NCBI GenBank assembly: GCA_035552095.1
Contig: DASZMA010000200.1
Location: 1 to 23,621, forward strand
DNA length: 23,621 bases
From: Bog-473 sp035552095
GTDB lineage: Bacteria > Actinomycetota > Acidimicrobiia > Acidimicrobiales > RAAP-2
Reading direction: 5' to 3'
Shown: piece after piece, positions 7,475 to 14,403 of the stretch
Position numbering within the stretch: the first letter of the stretch is position 1
How the letters are laid out: every line of letters begins with the position of its first letter
Notes under the pieces: generated by a model
What the model was told of the DNA's origin: nothing
The model's input: only the letters and a program-made list of their open reading frames with translations
The model's database searches: none
Translations under genes and position numbers: made by a program

Positions 7475-9397
7475 ATGCTCCACCACACCGAGCAGCGCCG
7501 CTGGCACTTGGCCCGGCACGGCCCCCTGCACCTGATTCGCCACCTGAACCAGGTCGACCATGGCCACCATCGCGCCGTGGTCGACGAGGCCGCCGTCCGG
7601 CGCCGGCGGCTGGTCTGGGTCTGGGCCGCCCTCGGCTTCCTGGTCGTGCTGGTCGTGGTCCTCGTCCTGTTCTCGTACGGCCCCATCAACTCGGCCCGCA
7701 ATGACCTGAGCGCGGCACGCACCATCATCGATAGCGACCTGCACAACCGGGCCCTCCTGACCACGCCCACGGGTCGGGCGCAGCTGGAGTCGGACATCGG
7801 CCAGGTCTCCAAGGAAGCAGCCGAAGCTACCCAGACCCTCAGCAGCTCGGAGTCGCTGCAGATACTGGGGTATGTGCCGGGGCTCGGGACCCAGCGCAAC
7901 GGACTCATCCAGCTGGCGGCCGACGTCGAGCGGGCCAGCGAACTCGGCGACGCCATGTTGGGCTCACTCAACCACCTGGTGGCGACCAGCCACGGCACCT
8001 CGGTGTCCCTGCCCGCCCTGGCCGGGCTGGAGTTCTTCGTGGTCGAGGGGCACAAGCAGATGGCCAAGCTCGACCGCTCCCCCGGCGGTCTGATCGGGCC
8101 GCTGGGCACCGCCCGCACCGACTTCGACCGGGAGGACACCAAGCTGCTCCGCCTGCTCTCGCTGTCGGCCAAAACGATCGATTTCGCCCGGCCCTTCCTG
8201 GGCGCCGACGGCCCGCAGACCTACCTCATCGGCGGCATGAACAACGCGGAGATGCGCGACAGCGGCGCCGTGCTCTCGCTCGATCTGCTGACGGCCAGCA
8301 ACGGCACGTTCTCCGTGGCCCAGGACGCCACCTACGGGGACTACGCCCTGAAGGCCCCGGCCCCGGTCACCCTGCCCGCCGGCACCCAGTCGATCTTCGG
8401 CGCCTACCTGCCCACCGAGAACTGGCCCAACGTCGACGCCACGGCGGACTTCGCCCTGACCGGCCAGTCCATGCAGGCCATGTGGGCCCAGGCCACCGGC
8501 CAGCACGTCAACGGCGTCATCGGGATAGACGTGCCGGCGGTGGCCAGCATCCTCAAGCTCACCGGGCCCGTGTTGGTGCCGGGCATTCCCGAGGAGGTGG
8601 GAGCCAACAACGTCGAGCGCATCCTGTTGAACCAGGAGTACCAGGGTGTCTCGGTCAACGACCCCCAGAACTCGCGCCGGGACAAGATCGCCGCGGTGGT
8701 CAAGGCGGCGGTGCACGAGATGAAGCAGGAGCACGTCGACCTCGACGCCTTCGCCAACGCCCTGTCCAAGGACGTGCAGGGGCGCCATCTCATGGTGTGG
8801 AGCGACGTGCCGAGCTACGAGTCCGGGCTCAAGACGCTCGACGCCGCCGGCACCCTGACCACCAACGAGCCGGACCGGACCATCCATATCGCCGTGGAGA
8901 ACTCGACGGCCGACAAGCTGGACTACTTCCTGGGCGTGGCGGTGTCGATGCACGTCAGCGTCGACGCCTCGGGCACCGCCCTGGTCAACACCACCATCAA
9001 GGTGCACAACGGGGCCCTGCCGGGCCAGCCGCCCTCCTACCAGTACGGGCCGGACGGGGTGAACGCCTTCACCCCGGGGCAGTACGTGGCCCGGATCTTC
9101 TTCTGGGGCCCCAGCGGGTCCCAGGTGCCCGGGAGCACGTCGGAGTCCGGCCTGCGGCTGACCCAGAGCCACTTCTCCCTCCTGCCCCAACAGCACAACC
9201 AGGTCAGTTTCGCCACGGTCATCCCCCACGCCGTGGTCCACGGCCGCTTGAACCTGCGCCTGGTCCCGCAAGCCCGGCTGGCGCCGGACCGGCTCACGGT
9301 CACCCTGAGCGCCCCGGCCTGGCACATCAGCGGCTCCACCCACCTGAAAAAGGCCTGGGTCAACACCCTCAAGCTGGGCTGGGGCCTCACCCGGTAG
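7475..9397 (+). CDS. DUF4012 domain membrane-anchored protein
   Basis: This 640-residue protein has a His/Arg-rich cytoplasmic head (about 1-45), one membrane helix (LVWVWAALGFLVVLVVVLVLF, about 47-68) and a long outer domain. The DUF4012 landmark is TYLIGGMNNAEMRDSG, with the conserved NNAEMR around residues 256-261. The region GYVPGLGTQRNGLIQLAAD also matches that family as I remember it. DUF4012 proteins occur widely in actinobacteria, often near envelope or polysaccharide genes. Their activity is not established. Start: ATG 7475 is chosen. GTG 7469 in the same frame lies closer to a GGAG at about 7454 and would add two residues. The gene is divergent from the secreted propeller gene. A hairpin follows the stop. 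Confidence 0.85.
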   Translation: MLHHTEQRRWHLARHGPLHLIRHLNQVDHGHHRAVVDEAAVRRRRLVWVWAALGFLVVLVVVLVLFSYGPINSARNDLSAARTIIDSDLHNRALLTTPTGRAQLESDIGQVSKEAAEATQTLSSSESLQILGYVPGLGTQRNGLIQLAADVERASELGDAMLGSLNHLVATSHGTSVSLPALAGLEFFVVEGHKQMAKLDRSPGGLIGPLGTARTDFDREDTKLLRLLSLSAKTIDFARPFLGADGPQTYLIGGMNNAEMRDSGAVLSLDLLTASNGTFSVAQDATYGDYALKAPAPVTLPAGTQSIFGAYLPTENWPNVDATADFALTGQSMQAMWAQATGQHVNGVIGIDVPAVASILKLTGPVLVPGIPEEVGANNVERILLNQEYQGVSVNDPQNSRRDKIAAVVKAAVHEMKQEHVDLDAFANALSKDVQGRHLMVWSDVPSYESGLKTLDAAGTLTTNEPDRTIHIAVENSTADKLDYFLGVAVSMHVSVDASGTALVNTTIKVHNGALPGQPPSYQYGPDGVNAFTPGQYVARIFFWGPSGSQVPGSTSESGLRLTQSHFSLLPQQHNQVSFATVIPHAVVHGRLNLRLVPQARLAPDRLTVTLSAPAWHISGSTHLKKAWVNTLKLGWGLTR

Positions 9398-9398
9398 G

Positions 9399-9435
9399 CC
9401 GCTTTCTGGCCGGCCAGGCCGGGTGGGGAAAGCGG
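9399..9435 (+). terminator. Hairpin after the DUF4012 gene, possible terminator
   Basis: Perfect 8-base arms CCGCTTTC (9399-9406) and GAAAGCGG (9428-9435) enclose the palindrome TGGCCGGCCA. It starts just after the stop codon. No U-tract follows, so it would be an atypical actinobacterial-style terminator or an mRNA 3' end protector. Confidence 0.45.
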
Positions 9436-9523
9436 GGGGTCGCGGTTCCTCCTTTGGTAACCGGGGTTGCCTACTTCGCCTGGTGGGGGCTCAATTCGGG
9501 GCGCAATTTGCCGGCGCAAGATC

Positions 9524-9598
9524 GACCCCTCTTGGTCGTTTTCCCTGCTGGGACCGGAGGAAGAGGAGGGGTCCAATGCTTTGTTTTCGGGGAAGCAT
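9524..9598 (+). promoter_or_regulatory. Structured 5' leader of the LAFTG wall-protein gene
   Basis: The 280-base stretch 9398-9677 holds no gene. Inside it, GACCCCTC (9524-9531) pairs with GAGGGGTC (9566-9573), with an inner GGTC/GACC pair (9534-9537 with 9552-9555), giving a long two-part stem. A second hairpin follows: ATGCTT (9576-9581) with AAGCAT (9593-9598). The base composition is noticeably less GC-rich than neighbouring genes. I could not match it to a known riboswitch class. A promoter was not located with confidence. Confidence 0.45.
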
Positions 9599-9677
9599 GG
9601 GGTATCGTGCAACCACAGTCAACGCTCCACGGCACAACGAGGTGTCCGGGAGCGCTCATGATCACAAGAGGAATCGA

Positions 9678-10289
9678 ATGTCTTTGGGGCGAGTAGGACT
9701 CATACGAGCTGGCGGAGCCGTAGCGATAATGCTCGGCGCCGGAGGACTGATGTTCGTCTCGTCGGCACCAGCCGGCGCGGCCGGCTCCACCTCGCCCCCG
9801 GCGAGCCCGGTGGCCACCACGTGCTCGACCAGCACCACCATCACGTTGCCGGTCAGCGGCACCCCGCAGAACGTCACCCTCGGTGAGACCTGCGCCTTTG
9901 CGCCGTCCTCGACGGTGACCATCAACTTCCAGGGCAGCGCCCTCACCACCATGACGGCTGACCCCACCTCGGGCCTGATCTCGCTGGCCGTGTCCGCCAC
10001 CGACCCCCACCTGGCGGTCAATGGCGGCGCCGCCCAGACCGCGGTCTTCGGCGTCAACACCATCACCGCCACCGGCACCAACGCCAGCGGCGCCTCCAAC
10101 ACGGCCACCTTCCTGGTGGACCTGGAGCAGCCCGCCGGGGCGGCCACGGGTAGTGGCTCTTCGGGTGGTCTGGCCTTCACCGGAGCCGACCTGGCTGCGC
10201 TGATCGCCGCTGCGCTGGCCCTCATCCTGTTGGGCACCGCCGTGGTGCTCTACACCCGCCGCCGGGCCGAGGACGCTCCCGCCGCCTGA
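9678..10289 (+). CDS. Secreted protein with class E sortase LAFTG anchor
   Basis: This 203-residue cell-wall protein has a signal peptide at the N-terminus (LIRAGGAVAIMLGAGGLMF, cleavage near AGAAG). The body is Thr/Ser-rich and beta-like, with two cysteines (49 and 72) that could pair. The end is a complete sorting signal: LAFTG at 165-169, a hydrophobic helix at about 171-192, and the positive tail RRR at 194-196. LAxTG is the motif recognised by class E sortases, which are common in high-GC actinobacteria, so the mature protein is probably linked to the wall. Start ATG 9678 has AAGAGGAA about 6 bases upstream, and upstream codons in frame lack a signal peptide. No sortase gene is in the window. 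The body is not a family I can name. Confidence 0.82.
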   Translation: MSLGRVGLIRAGGAVAIMLGAGGLMFVSSAPAGAAGSTSPPASPVATTCSTSTTITLPVSGTPQNVTLGETCAFAPSSTVTINFQGSALTTMTADPTSGLISLAVSATDPHLAVNGGAAQTAVFGVNTITATGTNASGASNTATFLVDLEQPAGAATGSGSSGGLAFTGADLAALIAAALALILLGTAVVLYTRRRAEDAPAA

Positions 10290-10311
10290 GTTTCCACAGG
10301 GCCTCCGGGCC

Positions 10312-10342
10312 TTGACCTTGGACCCTGGTTCAGGGTTTAACG
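10312..10342 (+). promoter_or_regulatory. MerR-family type promoter with 19-bp spacer and operator dyad
   Basis: The -35 element TTGACC (10312-10317) and -10-like TTAACG (10337-10342) are separated by 19 bp instead of the usual 17. The spacer is occupied by the perfect dyad ACCCTG-GTT-CAGGGT (10322-10336). A long spacer filled by a dyad is the hallmark of promoters activated by MerR, CueR, ZntR and SoxR relatives. The -10 ends 7 bases before the ATG at 10350, so the transcript is probably leaderless. No MerR gene is in the window. Confidence 0.65.
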
Positions 10343-10349
10343 TGACGCC

Positions 10350-10673
10350 ATGGGACCACTGCCGTCCGGCGACCCCGGCGTGAGCTGCAGCCTGGCCAGT
10401 GACGCCCGCACCGAGCGCCTGGCGCAATGGCACGACCTGATCGCCCTGGGCCGAGTCGAATCGACCGGGTACGGCTATCGGATCGCCTTCGCCCCGGGGG
10501 GCGACCTGGCTGAGCGGCTGGCCCGGCTCAGCGCGGCCGAAGTCGGCTGCTGCACCTTCTTCGCCTTCGGGATCGAGATCTCGGCCACCGACGTCGTCCT
10601 CCGCGTCGAGGTGCCCGATGACGAGGAGGCCGCCGCCCTGGGGCAGCTGGTCTTCGGATCAGCGCCTGGTTAG
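10350..10673 (+). CDS. Small Cys-Cys protein of unknown function, possible metal/thiol responder
   Basis: This 107-residue soluble protein of unrecognised function has the pattern CSLASDARTERLAQWHDL near the start and EVGCCTFFAFGIEI in the middle. Its conserved-looking cysteines are C13 and the pair C68-C69. The last third is a beta strand and acidic helix (VVLRVEVPDDEEAAAL). From memory, similar short proteins with an E-x-CC-x-F core occur near MerR-type regulators in actinobacteria, and here the promoter also has the MerR layout. That suggests, but does not prove, a role in binding a soft metal or sensing thiol stress. Its stop codon TAG falls in a 13-bp tandem repeat shared with the convergent phosphatase gene. 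Confidence 0.75.
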   Translation: MGPLPSGDPGVSCSLASDARTERLAQWHDLIALGRVESTGYGYRIAFAPGGDLAERLARLSAAEVGCCTFFAFGIEISATDVVLRVEVPDDEEAAALGQLVFGSAPG

Positions 10674-10725
10674 CCGGCCTGGTTAGCCGGCCCGGTTAGC
10701 CGGCCCGCTCCGCCTGGTTGGCCGG
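10665..10725. repeat. 13-bp tandem repeat across two convergent gene ends
   Basis: Three head-to-tail copies of CCYGGTTAGCCGG lie at 10665-10677, 10678-10690 and 10691-10703. A fourth, CCTGGTTGGCCGG, lies at 10713-10725 inside the phosphatase coding region. The TTA/TAG core supplies TAG for the plus-strand gene (10671-10673) and TAA for the minus-strand gene (10696-10698). The period is not a multiple of three. Confidence 0.9.
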
Positions 10726-11268
10726 CCAGATGAGCCCGTGGAGCACCCGGGTCAGTTCGTCGAGCTCCTGCAGCATCCGGCGGAAGTCCTCGGAGAAGCC
10801 GCCCATGGGGTCGGGCGTGTCGTCGCTCGAGGAGTCACCGATCAGGTCCAGGTGGCGCCGGCCCGATCCGATCCGCCCCAGCCAGTCGGTCAACGACTCC
10901 TCATCGCGGCGGGGGCCGCTCTCGCGGCCACGGCGCACGATCTCGCGCAGGGTGAACGTCTTGGCGAACGCCGGGGTGTCGGCCAGGACGACCTCGCGCA
11001 CATGCTCACGAGCCATGCCGATGATCAGGTCGGCCCGCGTGATCTCGGGCAGAGTGATTTTGCTCGGGACGTGATCCTTGAGGTCCAGCCCGAAGGCGGC
11101 GCCCTCCCGGATGAGCCGTTTCGGCGGGTCGTTGGTGGAGCCGAGCACGCCCGAGGACTCCACCGTGACCCCCTCGGGGCCCCGACGATCCAGGAGTTGA
11201 CGGAAGAACCAGGCCGCTGAAGGCGAGCGGCACAGGTTGCCGGTGCACACAAAGAGGACATCGGTCAC
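10696..11268 (-). CDS. Low-molecular-weight protein-tyrosine/arginine phosphatase family
   Basis: This 190-residue phosphatase has the P-loop CTGNLCRS at residues 8-15 (nucleophile C8, C13 next to R14) and the general-acid Asp in a DP motif (D153-P154, TPDPMGGF). Both are required and present. Additional family features are the ESSGVLG stretch after the first helix and DLIIGMAREHV. Length exceeds the roughly 150-160 residues of the minimal family by a central insert (REIVRRGRESGPRRDEE...), common in actinobacterial members. Start: GTG 11268 with AAGG about 8 bases upstream. The long open frame beyond it has no matching domain. The substrate could be phosphotyrosine or phosphoarginine on proteins. 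The gene is divergent from the ABC exporter, 120 bases away. Confidence 0.9.
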   Translation of the reverse strand: MTDVLFVCTGNLCRSPSAAWFFRQLLDRRGPEGVTVESSGVLGSTNDPPKRLIREGAAFGLDLKDHVPSKITLPEITRADLIIGMAREHVREVVLADTPAFAKTFTLREIVRRGRESGPRRDEESLTDWLGRIGSGRRHLDLIGDSSSDDTPDPMGGFSEDFRRMLQELDELTRVLHGLIWPANQAERAG

Positions 11269-11388
11269 GCCGCTTACCTTGGCACAGGACGGTGCGGGCG
11301 GGGTCACCGCACACCAGTAGTTTGGCCGGGTGACGTTTGCGTGCCAGCTGGGTCGGATGGGCCCGGCCGGGCCAGTGATCCTGTCCTC

Positions 11389-13317
11389 ATGAGCATGCCC
11401 CCGCACGCCATGGGCGGTGGCGGTGGTGGCCGCGGCGGTGCCTGGATGGGCATGCGCTCGCTGCGCCAGGACCGCTCGGTCCTCCAGCACCGGGTCAAGA
11501 AGGGCACGGCCCGACGCATGCTCACCTTCGCCGTCCCCTACAAGCGGATCCTGGCCGTCTTCCTCCCGGTGGTCGTGCTCGACGCCGTGGTCGGTGCGGT
11601 CAACCCGCTCATCCTGCGCGCGCTGATCGACAGCGGCATTTTGCACCACGACGCCGACCTGGTCATCATCCTGGCCGTGGTAGCCGGCTCCCTGGCCGTG
11701 TTCGACGCCGGGCTCTCGCTGGTGCAACGGCGGGCCTCGGCCGTGATCGGCGAGGGCCTCATCTTCGACATGCGGTCCAAGGTCTTCCGCCACATTCAGC
11801 GCATGCCGTTGGCCTTCTTCACCCGCACCCAGACCGGTGCGTTGGTGAGCCGCCTCAACAACGATGTCATTGGCGCCCAGCAGGCCTTCACCGACCTCTT
11901 GTCCAACGCCGTGGGCAACCTGGTCACCGTGCTCATCGTGCTGGGCACCATGTTCTACCTGAGCTGGCAGATCACCCTGGCCGCACTGGTGCTGTTGCCC
12001 GTGTTCCTCATTCCAGCCCGCATCGTGGGCCAGCGGGTGGGTTCGCTCACCATGGAGGGCTACAAGCTCAACACCGAAATGAACATGGTGATGCAGGAGC
12101 GCTTCAACGTGGGCGGGGCCATGCTGGTGAAGCTGCTGGGCCGGCCCGAGGTGGAGGCCGACTCCTTCGACGCCAAAGCGGGTCGGGTGCGCGACATCGG
12201 GATCTCCCAGGCCACCTACGCCCGGGTCTTCTTCGTTGCCCTCACCCTCACCGCCTCGCTGGCCACCGCCATCGTCTACGGCTTCGGCGGCGTGGCCGCA
12301 GTACGGGGTGCCCTGGCCGTCGGCACGGTGGTGGCCCTGACCTCGTACCTGACCCGCCTGTACGGGCCGCTGACCCAGCTCTCCAACCTCAACCTGGACG
12401 TGGTGACCTGCCTGGTCTCCTTCGAGCGGCTCTTCGAGGTGCTCGACATCGTCCCCATGATTGAGGAGGAGCCCGACGCCGTGCCGATCCCCCGCGGGCC
12501 GGCCTCCATTGAGTTCGAGCAGGTCGACTTCACCTACCCCAGCGCGGAGGACGTCTCCCTGGCCTCCCTGGAGTCGGTGGCCGTCCTGGAGTCCGGGCCG
12601 CGCCATCAGGTGCTGAAGGGCATCACCTTCCGGGTCGAGCCGGGCCAGATGGTGGCCCTGGTCGGCCCGTCCGGTGCCGGCAAGACCACGATCTCGTCCC
12701 TGGTCCCCCGGCTCTACGACGTGACGGGCGGCTCGGTGAAGCTGAACGGGATCGACGTGCGACACGCCACCATGCAGTCCGTGCGCGATGTGGTGGGCGT
12801 GGTCACCCAGGATCCCCACCTCTTCCACGACAGCCTGCGGGCCAACCTGATCTACGCCCGGCCCGACGCCTCGGAAGCCGACATCCTCACCGCGCTCGAG
12901 CTGGCCCAGATCGGCCACCTGGTCGGCGAGCTACCCGACGGCCTCGACACGGTTATCGGCGAACGGGGCTACCGGCTCTCGGGCGGCGAGAAGCAGCGGG
13001 TGGCCCTGGCCCGCCTCATCCTGAAGGCGCCGGACATCGTGGTGCTCGACGAGGCCACCGCCCACCTCGACTCCGAGTCCGAAGCGGCGGTCCAACGCGC
13101 CCTGCGCACCACCCTGCTGGGGCGGACTTCACTGGTCATCGCCCACCGCCTCTCCACCGTGCGCGAGGCCGACGAGTTACTGGTCATTGACGACGGCCGC
13201 ATTGTCGAGCGGGGCACGCACGCCAGCCTGCTGGCCCAGAACGGGCTGTACGCCGAGCTCTACCGGACCCAGTTCGCCGACCAGGAGGATGCCGACCCGC
13301 AGTTGCCGGCGGCCTGA
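11389..13317 (+). CDS. ABC exporter, fused membrane and ATPase domains (half-transporter)
   Basis: This 642-residue type IV exporter half would act as a dimer. The N-terminus is Gly/Met-rich (MGGGGGGRGGAW), a feature seen in some actinobacterial exporters. Six membrane helices lie between about 50 and 335, with the coupling motif MPLAFFTRTQTGALVSRLNND. The nucleotide-binding domain has Walker A GPSGAGKT at 426-433, LSGGEKQR from 530 and Walker B IVVLDEA from 550. The A-loop region holds an extra acidic/serine stretch (SAEDVSLASLESVA). Start: ATG 11389 is preferred. A GTG at 11341 would add 16 residues. The substrate is unknown (lipid, drug or peptide), and a partner half is not next to it. 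A hairpin overlaps its stop. Confidence 0.9.
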   Translation: MSMPPHAMGGGGGGRGGAWMGMRSLRQDRSVLQHRVKKGTARRMLTFAVPYKRILAVFLPVVVLDAVVGAVNPLILRALIDSGILHHDADLVIILAVVAGSLAVFDAGLSLVQRRASAVIGEGLIFDMRSKVFRHIQRMPLAFFTRTQTGALVSRLNNDVIGAQQAFTDLLSNAVGNLVTVLIVLGTMFYLSWQITLAALVLLPVFLIPARIVGQRVGSLTMEGYKLNTEMNMVMQERFNVGGAMLVKLLGRPEVEADSFDAKAGRVRDIGISQATYARVFFVALTLTASLATAIVYGFGGVAAVRGALAVGTVVALTSYLTRLYGPLTQLSNLNLDVVTCLVSFERLFEVLDIVPMIEEEPDAVPIPRGPASIEFEQVDFTYPSAEDVSLASLESVAVLESGPRHQVLKGITFRVEPGQMVALVGPSGAGKTTISSLVPRLYDVTGGSVKLNGIDVRHATMQSVRDVVGVVTQDPHLFHDSLRANLIYARPDASEADILTALELAQIGHLVGELPDGLDTVIGERGYRLSGGEKQRVALARLILKAPDIVVLDEATAHLDSESEAAVQRALRTTLLGRTSLVIAHRLSTVREADELLVIDDGRIVERGTHASLLAQNGLYAELYRTQFADQEDADPQLPAA

Positions 13318-13339
13318 GCCACCACGCGGCGCTCAGGCC
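13311..13339. terminator. Perfect 9-bp stem between convergent genes, probable bidirectional terminator
   Basis: GGCCTGAGC (13311-13319) and GCTCAGGCC (13331-13339) pair exactly around an 11-base loop. The left arm includes the exporter stop codon, and the right arm ends 5 bases before the end of the convergent toxin gene. There is no U-tract on either side. Confidence 0.6.
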
Positions 13340-13343
13340 TCGC

Positions 13344-13718
13344 TTAGACCTGGTGAATTCTCGCCTTCACGCCGCGGCTTTGAAGAAGACCTCGCATGTC
13401 ATCGGCATCGCTCGTCACGATGGTGTCGTTGGGATTGACGAGGATGGAGACATGACCGTCGACGACATCTGATGTCCCGGCACGGGCCAGCAACTCTCCG
13501 ACCCATTTGGCGGCCTGACGGTCAAGAGGGGCAGTTTCGGTACCCGTGAGGATGCGAGCCAGGTTGGCCTGGCGGCTCCCCCGCCACACCTGCGCCACTG
13601 CCCCGGCGCTCGTCCGGACCGGAATGCTCTCTGCTTGGGCCACTCGAAGCAGCGCGGTTGTCGAGCGATCGCCGCGGTCAATGGCAATCAGCCCACCGGC
13701 GTCGAGAATTACTGCCAT
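13344..13718 (-). CDS. vapC: PIN-domain ribonuclease toxin (VapC-like)
   Basis: This 124-residue PIN-fold protein would cleave RNA using a Mg-binding acidic pocket. Acidic positions seen are D6 (VILDAGG), D84/D87 (TSDVVDGH) and D104/D106 (TSDADDM). The usual second acidic residue, on the helix after strand two, is glutamine here (Q43 in AGAVAQVWRGS). The AQVWRG form recurs in one actinobacterial PIN subgroup, as I recall, so it may still be active. The start ATG 13718 overlaps the antitoxin stop by one base (TGATG), which decides it over an upstream in-frame ATG. The RNA target is unknown. It ends just after the shared terminator hairpin with the ABC exporter. Confidence 0.82.
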   Translation of the reverse strand: MAVILDAGGLIAIDRGDRSTTALLRVAQAESIPVRTSAGAVAQVWRGSRQANLARILTGTETAPLDRQAAKWVGELLARAGTSDVVDGHVSILVNPNDTIVTSDADDMRGLLQSRGVKARIHQV

Positions 13719-13969
13719 CAGGCGGGAGTCGAACGGTGCGAGCGTTGCACTCCGAGCACTCGTGCCGCCTGGTCGAGCTCGTCGTCGCTGAAGGCGCCGA
13801 ACTCGGCCTCCCACGCATTGAGCGCAGAGCCGAGAAGGTCATTGCGAAGTCGGTCGGCCGCCGCCGTAGCCAACCAGGCCGACACGCTCGTGTTGCCACG
13901 GGCCGCGGCGTCCCGTACGGCCCGGCCGAGGTCGGGTTCCATGGTGATGGAGATTCGGTCCACCTGCAT
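13718..13969 (-). CDS. Ribbon-helix-helix-like antitoxin of the first PIN module
   Basis: This 83-residue protein opens MQVDRISITMEPDLGRAVRDAA, a beta strand plus helix typical of ribbon-helix-helix DNA-binding domains. The acidic middle (AWEAEFGAFSDDELDQAARV) probably binds the toxin. Start ATG 13969 sits inside an inverted ATGCAT repeat, so repression by its own product would block the start region directly. A longer frame upstream (to 14161) runs into the neighbouring toxin on the same strand and is rejected. Transcription may continue from the second PIN module 47 bases upstream, because both run on the minus strand. Confidence 0.78.
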   Translation of the reverse strand: MQVDRISITMEPDLGRAVRDAAARGNTSVSAWLATAAADRLRNDLLGSALNAWEAEFGAFSDDELDQAARVLGVQRSHRSTPA

Positions 13970-14002
13970 GCATACGATAGTAACACACACGATCATATGC
14001 AT
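13968..14002. promoter_or_regulatory. Inverted ATGCAT repeats at the first PIN-module antitoxin start
   Basis: ATGCAT occurs at 13968-13973 and at 13997-14002, with GAT steps placed symmetrically inside (13976-13978 and 13991-13993). The block is AT-rich in an otherwise GC-rich region and covers the antitoxin start codon. It is a candidate autoregulatory site. Confidence 0.45.
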
Positions 14003-14016
14003 AGCTCGGCACTGCG

Positions 14017-14403
14017 CTATGGCAGCACCTCGATCACACAGTTGACCCCGGGGGCGCGAGCCAGTGCGGCGTCCGCCGTCAGGAGGGGCACGCCGAAGAG
14101 CTCGGCCACGGCCACGTAGGCAGCGTCGTAGGGCGTCAGGTTGTCCCGTAGTTCCCAACACCGAACGGTCAACATTCGGTGAGAGACGCGTCGTAAGGGG
14201 AGACTCCTCAGGTCAGCCAACGCCAGCTCGACCCGGTGAGGGCTCAGTTCGGCGCGTCTCAGGAGTTGTCGAAACGCCGAGACGACTTCGATGTCAACCA
14301 GCTCCGGAGCGAGAAGCAATTCTCCACGAAGGCGCTGACGTGCGACCACACCGGGCAGCTCGTCGTTACCCAGGGCGCGCACCAGCGCACTGGCGTCGAC
14401 CAC
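14017..14403 (-). CDS. vapC: PIN-domain ribonuclease toxin (VapC)
   Basis: This 128-residue VapC has all four acidic active-site residues in place: D3 (MVDASALV), E39 (DIEVVSAFR), D93 (TPYDAAYVAVAE) and D111 (LLTADAAL). Length and order are standard for the family, which typically cuts tRNA or rRNA. Start: GTG 14403 overlaps the antitoxin stop as TAGTG, matching the one-base coupling of the other modules. A TTG at 14409 would add two residues and is less likely. It is paired with the VapB immediately upstream and is the second of two PIN modules in tandem on this strand. Confidence 0.9.
   Translation of the reverse strand: MVDASALVRALGNDELPGVVARQRLRGELLLAPELVDIEVVSAFRQLLRRAELSPHRVELALADLRSLPLRRVSHRMLTVRCWELRDNLTPYDAAYVAVAELFGVPLLTADAALARAPGVNCVIEVLP

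Noticed and set aside
7964..9343. Long minus-strand open frame opposite the DUF4012 gene
   Set aside because: Composition is His/Gly/Arg/Val-rich with no domain pattern. It is a third-position GC shadow of the real gene.
9398..9677. c-di-AMP (ydaO), c-di-GMP or other named riboswitch
   Set aside because: I compared with consensus features I remember and found no match, so only an unassigned structured leader is reported.
11360..11373. Palindrome GGCCCGGCCGGGCC between phosphatase and exporter
   Set aside because: Common by chance at this GC content and with no second site. It could be regulatory, but there is no support.
11269..12918. N-terminal extension of the phosphatase frame across the ABC exporter
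   Set aside because: No recognisable domain. It is antisense to a well-supported exporter gene, and the phosphatase motif starts right after GTG 11268.
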